Of a stretch of DNA of 64,000 nt, positions 18,734 to 26,743 are shown piece after piece (position 1 is the stretch's first letter; the number at the start of each line of letters is the position of its first letter). The translations under genes and the position numbers were made by a program. This DNA comes from Saprospiraceae bacterium. GTDB lineage: Bacteria > Bacteroidota > Bacteroidia > Chitinophagales > Saprospiraceae. The stretch lies in NCBI GenBank assembly GCA_016714085.1, contig JADJNW010000003.1, positions 620,001 through 684,000 on the forward strand, in the 5' to 3' direction. The notes beneath the pieces are model-generated. The model did not search any database, was not told the origin of the DNA, and worked only from the letters and a program-made list of their open reading frames with translations.

Positions 18734-20803
18734 ATGATTAATCACTTACTTACCTGCCTGGCAGGAACGCTATTTTTATTGCCTTTGGCAAACAACACTA
18801 AATTCGCAACTGCGATAGCACCTACCGAAATTTGCGACAACGCTTTGGATGATGATGGTGATGGATTGATCGATATTAACGACCCGGACTGTGAATGCGA
18901 TGCACGTAAACCCTCTTCTTTGATTCCCAATCCTTCCTTTGAAGATCATAGCTGCTGCCCCAATGCACCCGGGGTATTGGGTTGTGCAGATACCTGGATA
19001 CAAGCATCAGAGCCTACGACCGATTATCTTCACCCTTGTGGCTGGTTTGGATGGGACTATATGTCCGTACCCCTGCCCATTCCCGACGGGGAAGCCTGTG
19101 TGGGCTTTCGGAATGGCAAATATCGCACTGAGGTTGACCCCCAGTGGAAAGAATACGTAGGGGCTTGCTTGCTGGCACCCTTGCAGGCTGGTAAAAGCTA
19201 CCGTATTCGCTTTCATGTAGGCTATTCGGATGCTCTATATTCCCCGCCAACCAATATTGCCTTCTTTGGTACGACCAATTGCGACAATCTACCTTTTGGG
19301 ATCGGCAATGAATCTTTTGGTTGTCCTTCCAATGATCCCAATTGGCAACAATTAGGACAAGTGGCAATCAGTGGTACGAATGAATGGCAAGTAAAGGAGA
19401 TCAACATTACGCCTACGCAGGATATTTATGCCATTGCGATTGGGCCGGATTGCACGCCGATTGATTCGGAATTCGATATGTTTTATTATTTTGACAATCT
19501 GGTGCTTGCGGAAGAGGCTGCTTTTGAATTATCCGTCACTACTGCAGGCATACCTTGCTCCCCTGATTTTACTTTGATCATCCCGCCTGCCGCAGATATC
19601 ATAGGATATCAATGGTACAAAGATGGGATTGCGCTAATAGGAGAGACGAACCCTTATCTAACCGTGACGACAGGAAATGGGGTCTATCAAGCGCGGGTAA
19701 CTAACGCCGAAGGTTGCGCTATCACGCCGCCTTTTGTTTTGGATGCCCCTGCTATTTATACCGATGTAGATGCAGAGATTTGTAGGGGCTCCAGCTATAA
19801 TTTTAATGGTCAGATACTGACCGAAGAAGGCACTTATTTTGATACGCTCAAGACCGCTACGAATTGTGACAGCATTATTCAACTTAATTTAGCATGGGTA
19901 GATCGTATTTTCAGCGAAACCAGCGCCCGTATATGCCAGGGCGATACTTATAACTTCAATGGGCAGCTTTTGACAGCGGTTGGGACGTATCTGGATACCA
20001 TCAGCACCGCTCAAGGTTGCGACAGTATTGTTCGGCTAAGCTTAGAATGGAGAGAAAATGTCTTTGGCGAAGCCAATGCAAGCATTTGCCAGGGAGATAC
20101 TTATAATTTTAATGGTCAAATAGTGACCGAAGAAGGCACATATTGGGATACCATTAGAACCGCTCAAAGCTGCGACAGTATTGTACGCTTGAATTTGACC
20201 TGGAGAGACAATGTTTTTGGTGAAGCAAGCGCCAGTATTTGTCAAGGAGACAGCTATAACTTTAATGGGCATGTATTGACCGAACCAGGCACCTATTGGG
20301 ACACTATTAGAACCTCCCAGAGCTGCGATAGTATCGTCCGACTCAATCTGGAATTGATGAATGGCGGCAGTGACACTATGGTGGTCAAGATTTTTGAGGG
20401 GGAAAGGTATCAGATGGGGCAACATCGCTTTGATAAAGAAGGTGAATACGATGTCTTTTTCTCCAGTGAAGCTGGTTGTGACAGCGTATTGCATTTGATT
20501 CTGGAGTTTTATCATATTTATATTCCCAGCGCTTTCTCGCCCAACAGTGATGGCAATAATGATGCTTTTACGCTCTTCGGTGGAGACGACCTGGTGATGG
20601 TCAAAGACCTTCAAATCTATGATCGCTGGGGTAATTTTGTATTCCGAAACAATAATTTCGTACCGAATGACCTCTCGCTTGGCTGGAATGGCTCGATCAA
20701 TGGTAAGCCTGCACCCATTGGAGTATATGTCTATACCGCGCTCCTTGTGATGCACGACGGGAAAGAGAAAAGATTCTCAAAGGAAGTCGTGCTGGTGCGA
20801 TGA
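18734..20803 (+). CDS. secreted T9SS type B protein with four internal repeats (paralogue 1)
   Basis: 689 residues. Order of parts: signal segment (1-29); a calcium-loop-like motif EICDNALDDDGDGLID, then NDPDC (32-53); a jelly-roll carbohydrate-binding-like domain beginning SLIPNPSFE (62-70) with many paired cysteines and WKEYVGACLL, ending FYYFDNLVL (about 255); an Ig-like segment with GYQWYKDGIALIGE (about 295-340); four repeats of about 51 residues (CQGDTYNFNGQ ... GTYWDTI ... CDSIVRLNL) from residue 346; a divergent fifth; and the gliding-motility-type C-terminal sorting domain (about 595-689, IPSAFSPNSDGNNDAF, DRWGNFVF, GVYVYTALL). Exported by type IX secretion and probably surface-bound. 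Three paralogues follow. Confidence 0.9.
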   Translation: MINHLLTCLAGTLFLLPLANNTKFATAIAPTEICDNALDDDGDGLIDINDPDCECDARKPSSLIPNPSFEDHSCCPNAPGVLGCADTWIQASEPTTDYLHPCGWFGWDYMSVPLPIPDGEACVGFRNGKYRTEVDPQWKEYVGACLLAPLQAGKSYRIRFHVGYSDALYSPPTNIAFFGTTNCDNLPFGIGNESFGCPSNDPNWQQLGQVAISGTNEWQVKEINITPTQDIYAIAIGPDCTPIDSEFDMFYYFDNLVLAEEAAFELSVTTAGIPCSPDFTLIIPPAADIIGYQWYKDGIALIGETNPYLTVTTGNGVYQARVTNAEGCAITPPFVLDAPAIYTDVDAEICRGSSYNFNGQILTEEGTYFDTLKTATNCDSIIQLNLAWVDRIFSETSARICQGDTYNFNGQLLTAVGTYLDTISTAQGCDSIVRLSLEWRENVFGEANASICQGDTYNFNGQIVTEEGTYWDTIRTAQSCDSIVRLNLTWRDNVFGEASASICQGDSYNFNGHVLTEPGTYWDTIRTSQSCDSIVRLNLELMNGGSDTMVVKIFEGERYQMGQHRFDKEGEYDVFFSSEAGCDSVLHLILEFYHIYIPSAFSPNSDGNNDAFTLFGGDDLVMVKDLQIYDRWGNFVFRNNNFVPNDLSLGWNGSINGKPAPIGVYVYTALLVMHDGKEKRFSKEVVLVR
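19772..20380 (+). repeat. four 153-bp tandem repeats inside paralogue 1
   Basis: Repeat starts lie near 19772, 19925, 20077 and 20231, about 153 bp or 51 codons apart. Units 2 to 4 are the most alike at protein level (ICQGDTYNFNGQ, CDSIVRLNL). The other three paralogues have only one or two such units. Confidence 0.8.
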
Positions 20804-20832
20804 GGAAGTTTGGATGCCTATCGTTCCTGTTA

Positions 20833-20871
20833 TTTAGTAATCTGGTGACTTGAAGTCATCAGATTACTAAA
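20833..20871. repeat. palindromic element family A, copy 1 (possible bidirectional terminator)
   Basis: TAATCTGGTGACTT and AAGTCATCAGATTA form a stem with a 2-base loop, extended outwards by TTTAG/CTAAA. It lies between the convergent ends of paralogue 1 and the cytochrome-like lipoprotein. The same two arms recur at 54894-54923, which argues for a dispersed repeat and not only a local terminator. Confidence 0.75.
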
Positions 20872-20884
20872 TCAGATCGCCTGT

Positions 20885-21376
20885 TTAATCGCCCCGAATG
20901 GGGGATTGACGATGCAAAGGGGGAGCTACTTTGTAATAATCGACATTTTGATTCTTGTGGCAGTCATTACAAGTATTAGTAAGCTCGATAAATTGCTTAT
21001 CGAATAGAGCTACATCTTTCGCATCTAGTACTTTTTCCATCGCGGGCAAGGCCACGGTAAGATATTCCTGAGCCGGTTCGGCGCGCTTTGGTCGTCGCAC
21101 GAGCGCATATTCCATTGCACTTTTGAGCTTTTCAAGCTGATAATGCGCATAACGCCAATTGGTATCCTGAACTGCCCAATAAAGCTCCTGATAGCGATAC
21201 CCCGTCTCTACCATGGCCATATCGAGTCCCCGCAGCTGCCGCGAAACGGTTTCCAGCTTTTCATTGGTCGTACCTTTGAGCCATCCGTCGCGCCCGACGG
21301 GTTTGGAAGATTGACAGGCTGTTATTAGACTCAGCACGCAGAATGTAATAAGCGTAACAAAGGTTGATTTTTTCAT
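20885..21376 (-). CDS. lipoprotein with a CxxCH haem motif (cytochrome c'-like)
   Basis: 163 residues with a lipoprotein signal (VLSLITACQSS, cysteine near residue 21). The body is helical and the C-terminal part holds NTCNDCHKNQNVDYYKV, a CxxCH haem c attachment motif near residues 145-149. A helical lipoprotein with a single C-terminal CxxCH fits the cytochrome c' type; known members bind gases or carry electrons. The gene stands between paralogues 1 and 2 of the T9SS cluster on the opposite strand and is the only unrelated gene inside that cluster. Confidence 0.75.
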   Translation of the reverse strand: MKKSTFVTLITFCVLSLITACQSSKPVGRDGWLKGTTNEKLETVSRQLRGLDMAMVETGYRYQELYWAVQDTNWRYAHYQLEKLKSAMEYALVRRPKRAEPAQEYLTVALPAMEKVLDAKDVALFDKQFIELTNTCNDCHKNQNVDYYKVAPPLHRQSPIRGD

Positions 21377-21553
21377 ACAATGTAATTTGTTGGTTTCATG
21401 ATGTTAGACAACAAGAGTGCAGCAATTTATAATATGTCGGTGTTAAAACGTCAAATTTCTGCTATTGCCCGACAGATTGGTGCAATGCTTTGTGAGCGAG
21501 TATTTTGCAAATCAGATAAAAATACTACATTCGACTTAGCCTAAAACGATCCT

Positions 21554-23152
21554 ATGACTATTCGTCTGCTTATCTGGATTGCTGGGATGCTATATTGCTC
21601 GTACTCTATTCGACTCGATTTCGGGATCGCACAGGCAGAGATTTGCGATAATGCTTTGGACGATGACGCTGATGGCTTGATCGATTTGAATGATCCCGAT
21701 TGTGATTGTCCTGTGGTAAAGCCTGCTTCGCTTATTCCCAACCCCTCGTTTGAAATGATGGACTGCTGCCCCAGTGGCCGAAGCCAATTGAATTGTGCGG
21801 AAACCTGGATTCAAGCTTCGGAAGCCACCACTGATTATATTAATACCTGCGGCTGGATGGGTTGGAACAATCTGCCGCCACCGTTACCCTTTCCTGACGG
21901 ACAAGGCATCATCGGTTTCAGAAATGGCCTATTCGGCGATACCATTCAACCCAATTTTAAAGAATATACAGGCGCTTGCTTGCTTTCGCCTATGCTTGCT
22001 GATACGATGTATCGCTTGCGCTTTCATATCGGCTTCCTCAATGAGTTTATTTCCCCGCCTACGAATGTTGTGTTTTACGGCACTGCTAATTGTAATAACC
22101 TTCCGTTTGGCATAGGAAACATCGGTTTTGGTTGTCCGCTCAATGGTACGGGTTGGGAAGAATTAGGGAGAGTCAGTGTGCAAGGTTTGAACGAATGGAA
22201 AGAGGAAAACATCACTCTTATACCCCGCAAGGACATCGTAGCAATCGCTATCGGGCCTGACTGTGAGCGCGTTTCGGCTGTAAATGACATCTATTATTTT
22301 TTTGATAACCTGATTTTAGGCGATCAACGCAATTTCGATTTTGATATAAGCGTGATTGGACATCCTTGTGCCGAGGAATTTGTGCTACAAATCCCGGGAT
22401 ATGATGATGTAAGCTACCAGTGGTATAAAGATGGCGTGGCTTTGATCGGCGAAACCAAATCCAGGCTTCAGGTAACGAGCGGAGAAGGCAATTATCAAGT
22501 CCGGGTTGCTACTGCTGCACAATGCAGGGTTACTGCACCTTACCGACACACCATTCCAACCTATATTACAGAGCTTGAAGGCAGTATTTGTAAAGATGAA
22601 AGCTATATTTTGAATGGTCGAGGATACAATAAAACCGGTGTCTATTGGGATACGCTTAAAACAGCCTTCAATTGTGATAGTTTTGTAAGGTTGAGTCTTC
22701 GGGTTGTAGATGAAAGTTTTGATACCGTAAGGGCGAAGATTTTTTCAGGCGAATTTTATAAGATTGGAAGGTTGCGTTATGATCAGAAAGGCGACTATAA
22801 CGTAGTGCTAGCATCCTCGCAGGATTGCGATAGCCTGGTGCATCTTATTTTGGATTTGTATCAAGTTTTTATACCCAATGCTTTCTCTCCGAATGGCGAT
22901 GGCAGCAATGATCGCTTCACTATTTTTGGTGGAGAGGACTTGGTAAGCATTAATAATCTGCAAATTTTCAATCGATGGGGAGGTTTGGTATTTCAAAAGC
23001 AGCATTTTCAGCCGAACGATGCCGCACTGGGTTGGAATGGTTTATTCAAAAACGAGCCTGCTCAAAGCGGCGTGTATGTTTACCTGGCACAATTGGAAAT
23101 GGATGACGGCGTGGAGCGTCCGTTTTCGGGTTCGCTGGTCTTAATAAGGTGA
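21554..23152 (+). CDS. secreted T9SS type B protein (paralogue 2)
   Basis: 532 residues with the same layout as paralogue 1: signal segment (1-30), EICDNALDDDADGLID with NDPDCDC (about 31-53), PNPSFEMMDCCP, the cysteine-rich jelly-roll-like domain with WKEYTGACLLSP-type motif (here FKEYTGACLLSP) and YYFFDNLILGD, an Ig-like SYQWYKDGVALIGETK, one repeat (SICKDESYILNGRG ... GVYWDTLKT ... CDSFVRLSL), a second divergent repeat, and the sorting domain from about residue 440 (FIPNAFSPNGDGSNDRFTIF, NRWGGLVF, SGVYVYLAQL). Only one standard repeat remains, so it is shorter than paralogue 1. It ends 18 bp before paralogue 3, probably one transcript. Confidence 0.9.
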   Translation: MTIRLLIWIAGMLYCSYSIRLDFGIAQAEICDNALDDDADGLIDLNDPDCDCPVVKPASLIPNPSFEMMDCCPSGRSQLNCAETWIQASEATTDYINTCGWMGWNNLPPPLPFPDGQGIIGFRNGLFGDTIQPNFKEYTGACLLSPMLADTMYRLRFHIGFLNEFISPPTNVVFYGTANCNNLPFGIGNIGFGCPLNGTGWEELGRVSVQGLNEWKEENITLIPRKDIVAIAIGPDCERVSAVNDIYYFFDNLILGDQRNFDFDISVIGHPCAEEFVLQIPGYDDVSYQWYKDGVALIGETKSRLQVTSGEGNYQVRVATAAQCRVTAPYRHTIPTYITELEGSICKDESYILNGRGYNKTGVYWDTLKTAFNCDSFVRLSLRVVDESFDTVRAKIFSGEFYKIGRLRYDQKGDYNVVLASSQDCDSLVHLILDLYQVFIPNAFSPNGDGSNDRFTIFGGEDLVSINNLQIFNRWGGLVFQKQHFQPNDAALGWNGLFKNEPAQSGVYVYLAQLEMDDGVERPFSGSLVLIR

Positions 23153-23170
23153 TTATAAAGTATTGGTGAT

Positions 23171-24823
23171 ATGTTTTCAAGCTCTATTCACAATCATAAT
23201 CGTTTGCTAATGAGCAATTTTTACGCTTTCTGTTTTATCTGGATTTTTTCGGGGCTGACCTGGCTGTGGGTGGGCACGAGTGATTCGCGTTTTCAGATGG
23301 TGGAGATTTGCGAAAACGCCAAAGATGATGACGGCGATGGCTTGATTGATCTTAATGATCCCGATTGCGATTGCCCGGTAGTGGAGCCTATTTCGCTGAT
23401 TCCCAATCCCTCTTTTGAGAAAATGAATTGCTGCCCTATGGATCGGAGTCAGTTGGATTGCGCCGAAACCTGGATACAAGCATCCGAAGCCACGACCGAT
23501 TATCTGCACCGCTGTGGCTGGTTTGGATGGCCGCATCTGCCGCCCCCGCAGCCGATTCCTGATGGAGATGCGGTGATAGGGTTTAGAAATGGGCGATTTG
23601 GCAATAATAATAATAGCGAACCCGGCTGGAAAGAATACACCGGCGCTTGTTTGCTCTCGCCTTTGAAAGCCGGTACGACTTATCGTTTCCGATTTCACAT
23701 TGGCTTTTTGGATGAGTTTGTTTCGCCTTCTACTAATGTTGTTTTTTATGGCACCACCGATTGTAAAAATCTTCCTTTTGGCCTTGGAAATGCTGGATAC
23801 GGCTGCCCTACCAACGGCCCCGGCTGGAAAGAATTGGGGAGAGCGCCTGTATATGGGCTTAATGAGTGGATTATCGTAAATCTTACCGTCACGCCCACCG
23901 AGAATATTACGGCGATTGCTATCGGCCCTGATTGCGTGCCAGTGTCGGCTACGGGAGATATTTACTATTTTTTTGATAACTTGATACTAGCGGATCAACG
24001 CGACTTTGATTTTGAAATATCAGCAGCAGGGCATCCTTGCGCCGAGGAGTTTTCTTTACAAATTCCGCCTTATGATTCTTTACAATATCAATGGTTTAAA
24101 AACGGTATTGCTTTAGTCGGTGAAACCAAGCCAAAACTGCAAGTAAAAACAGGCGAGGGCGATTATCAAGTGCGCATTCTGAGCAGTGCGCAATGTAAAG
24201 TAACCAAGCCTTATTCCTATCGAATTCCCAATACTTTTAATGAAATTAATAAAGTTATTTGCAAAGATGATACTTACGCATTCCAGGAAAGACGCCTGAA
24301 TAAAACGGGCGTTTATTGGGACACCTTAAAAACGGTCTTTAATTGTGATAGCATTATAAAATTAAATTTGCGCATAGCCGATGATGAATATGATACCGTG
24401 CGTGTAAAGATTTTTCCCGGAGAATTCTATCAAATAGGGCGCGTGCGTTACAAACAGGAAGGGGATTATGATGCTGTATTACAATCGGTGTTTGATTGTG
24501 ATAGCCTTATTTATCTCGAATTAGAATTATATCATGTTTTTGTTCCGAATGCTTTCTCTCCCAATGATGACGGGAGTAATGATCATTTTACTATTTTTGG
24601 TGGAGATGATTTAATTATGATTAAAAACTTACAAATTTTTAATCGCTGGGGCAATCAAGTATTTCAAAGAAAAGATTTCGCCCCTAATGATATGTCTAAT
24701 GGTTGGGATGGACAATTAAATGGGAAGCCCGTGCAAAGCGGCGTTTACGTTTATATTGCTCAAGTGCTGATGGATGATGGCAAAGAGCGCCAATTGACAG
24801 GGGCTTTGACTTTATTAAAATGA
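23171..24823 (+). CDS. secreted T9SS type B protein (paralogue 3)
   Basis: 550 residues, closest to paralogue 2: EICENAKDDDGDGLID with NDPDCDC, SLIPNPSFEKMNCCP, WKEYTGACLLSPLKAG, YYFFDNLILADQ, QYQWFKNGIALVGETK, one repeat (VICKDDTYAFQERRLN ... GVYWDTLKT ... CDSIIKLNL), a divergent repeat, then the sorting domain (FVPNAFSPNDDGSNDHFTIF, NRWGNQVF, SGVYVYIAQV). The start at 23171 adds about 20 residues before the hydrophobic segment; the internal ATG at 23210 (MSNFYAFCF) would give a more usual signal peptide. It starts 18 bp after the end of paralogue 2. Confidence 0.88.
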   Translation: MFSSSIHNHNRLLMSNFYAFCFIWIFSGLTWLWVGTSDSRFQMVEICENAKDDDGDGLIDLNDPDCDCPVVEPISLIPNPSFEKMNCCPMDRSQLDCAETWIQASEATTDYLHRCGWFGWPHLPPPQPIPDGDAVIGFRNGRFGNNNNSEPGWKEYTGACLLSPLKAGTTYRFRFHIGFLDEFVSPSTNVVFYGTTDCKNLPFGLGNAGYGCPTNGPGWKELGRAPVYGLNEWIIVNLTVTPTENITAIAIGPDCVPVSATGDIYYFFDNLILADQRDFDFEISAAGHPCAEEFSLQIPPYDSLQYQWFKNGIALVGETKPKLQVKTGEGDYQVRILSSAQCKVTKPYSYRIPNTFNEINKVICKDDTYAFQERRLNKTGVYWDTLKTVFNCDSIIKLNLRIADDEYDTVRVKIFPGEFYQIGRVRYKQEGDYDAVLQSVFDCDSLIYLELELYHVFVPNAFSPNDDGSNDHFTIFGGDDLIMIKNLQIFNRWGNQVFQRKDFAPNDMSNGWDGQLNGKPVQSGVYVYIAQVLMDDGKERQLTGALTLLK

Positions 24824-24875
24824 CAAATAAAAATAATATTATACAATTTAATTATATTCTGAATTATATTCTATA

Positions 24876-24908
24876 AAACCTATAAGGTTTTGGAAACCTT
24901 ATAGGTTT
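24876..24908. repeat. palindromic element family B, copy 1
   Basis: AAACCTATAAGGTTT - TGG - AAACCTTATAGGTTT. Each 15-base arm is itself a palindrome (AAACCT...AGGTTT). It lies between paralogues 3 and 4. A second copy with loop TCAG is at 45818-45852. Confidence 0.8.
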
Positions 24909-24977
24909 ATCAAAAAGATTATATTAATATTTTACTGCAAATAATTGATTATCAATTTAAACGCCTATTTTATTTAA

Positions 24978-26573
24978 ATGATACATTTTCTTTCAGGGTG
25001 GCAGAATATTATTATATTCCTATTTATTTTATTCAAAATAGGAGTACAACGTCCTCATTATCAAATGCTTGAAATTTGCAATAATGCTAAAGATGATGAT
25101 AGCGACGGCTTGATTGATTTGAACGATACCGATTGCGCTTGTGCACGCATCGAGCCTGTTTCTCTCATTCCCAATCCTTCTTTTGAAGAAATCAACTGCT
25201 GCCCTACGAGTAATGGCGAGTTAAATTGCGCCAACGGCTGGATTCAAGCTTCTCAAGCTACCACCGATTTTTTGCATACTTGCGGCTGGATGGGCGTAGC
25301 AGAACTCCCGCCACCACTGCCTTTTCCGCATGGTAATGCCTGCGTGGGCATACGCAATGGCAGTTCTTTTGTGAATTGGAAAGAATACGCCGCGGCTTGC
25401 TTGCTCGCGCCAATGCGGATAGGCGTTTCCTATCGGCTTCGCTTTCATGTGGGCTTTACACAGGCGAGAAACTCAGCAAAGACAACACTGGCGCTGTTTG
25501 GCACGAGCGATTGTAATAATTTGCCTTTTGGAATCGGTATTCCTGACTTTGGTTGCCCGACCAATGCGCCCGGCTGGAAACAATTAGGAGTTGTAATAAT
25601 CGAGGGTGATATGGAATGGAAGGTTGCAGAAATTACATTTACGCCGCTTGAAAATATTCGTGCGATAGCGCTTGGGCCAGATTGTACGCCCGGGGTTTTG
25701 AATCCGGAGGCTTATTATTTTCTTGATAATTTAATTTTGGATGAACGATCCGATTTTGATTTTGCAATTGCCGCTACTGGCGCGCCTTGCACCGAATCAT
25801 TTACTTTACAAGTACCCAAATTTGATTCTTTAGAATATCAATGGTATAAAGATGGTGTTGCTTTACTAAATGAAACGAAAGCGCAATTACAACCAAAACA
25901 AGGCGAAGGTAATTATGTAGTGCGTGTCAGCAGCGCGGTAGAATGTAGGATTACATTGCCTTATACATTGCAAAATCCTGTTACTAATGTACAATTAAAT
26001 AAAATAATTTGTAAAAATGATACGTATCAATTTGGTAATCAAATACTAAACGAAAGCGGTATTTATCGGGATTCTTTCAAAACAGATTATAATTGTGATA
26101 GCATTGTAGAGCTTACATTAAGGGTTAGTGATGAAATTAGTGATACATTGCATATCAAGATTTTTGATGGCGAATCTTATCAAATCGGATCAAATTATTA
26201 TAAAAAGCCAGGAAATTATGATATTCTACTTCTGTCCACTGCCGGTTGTGATAGTTTAGTATATCTTGATTTAGAATTATATCATATTTTCTTTCCAAAT
26301 GTCTTCTCTCCTAATGATGACGGGCAAAACGATTATTTTACCATTTTTGGTGGAAACGAATTATTATTAATTAAAGATTTACAAATCTTTGATCGCTGGG
26401 GAAATATTATATTTTATAAAAAAGATTTTTTACCTAATAATGATTTAGACGGTTGGGATGGACAAACCAAAGGAAAGCCCGCGCCCACGGGGCTGTATAT
26501 GTATGTTGCGCAGTTGCTCATGAATGATGGGGCAGCGCAAGAATTTTGGGGTTCTACATTACTCTTGCGATAA
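24978..26573 (+). CDS. secreted T9SS type B protein (paralogue 4)
   Basis: 531 residues, same architecture: a short signal segment (MIHFLSGWQNIIIFLFILFK), EICNNAKDDDSDGLID with NDTDCAC, SLIPNPSFEEINCCP, WKEYAAACLLAPMRIG, YYFLDNLILDE, EYQWYKDGVALLNETK, one repeat (IICKNDTYQFGNQILN ... GIYRDSFKT ... CDSIVELTL), a divergent repeat and the sorting domain (FFPNVFSPNDDGQNDYFTIF, DRWGNIIF, TGLYMYVAQL). It is the most diverged and the most AT-rich of the four. The family B palindrome separates it from paralogue 3, so it may have its own promoter. Confidence 0.9.
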   Translation: MIHFLSGWQNIIIFLFILFKIGVQRPHYQMLEICNNAKDDDSDGLIDLNDTDCACARIEPVSLIPNPSFEEINCCPTSNGELNCANGWIQASQATTDFLHTCGWMGVAELPPPLPFPHGNACVGIRNGSSFVNWKEYAAACLLAPMRIGVSYRLRFHVGFTQARNSAKTTLALFGTSDCNNLPFGIGIPDFGCPTNAPGWKQLGVVIIEGDMEWKVAEITFTPLENIRAIALGPDCTPGVLNPEAYYFLDNLILDERSDFDFAIAATGAPCTESFTLQVPKFDSLEYQWYKDGVALLNETKAQLQPKQGEGNYVVRVSSAVECRITLPYTLQNPVTNVQLNKIICKNDTYQFGNQILNESGIYRDSFKTDYNCDSIVELTLRVSDEISDTLHIKIFDGESYQIGSNYYKKPGNYDILLLSTAGCDSLVYLDLELYHIFFPNVFSPNDDGQNDYFTIFGGNELLLIKDLQIFDRWGNIIFYKKDFLPNNDLDGWDGQTKGKPAPTGLYMYVAQLLMNDGAAQEFWGSTLLLR

Positions 26574-26743
26574 AATTATAAGTAAAAATTTGCAGGATAG
26601 CAGTTTTGGACAAAACCTATTTAAAAGAACAGGATAGATTTGGCCGCCGATACTTTGATATTCATAATTTATCAAAGAATTGTAACTCAATTTTCGTGTA
26701 TCACGTCTTAAAGCAATAGTCTTATCAGTATTAATATAAAGTT

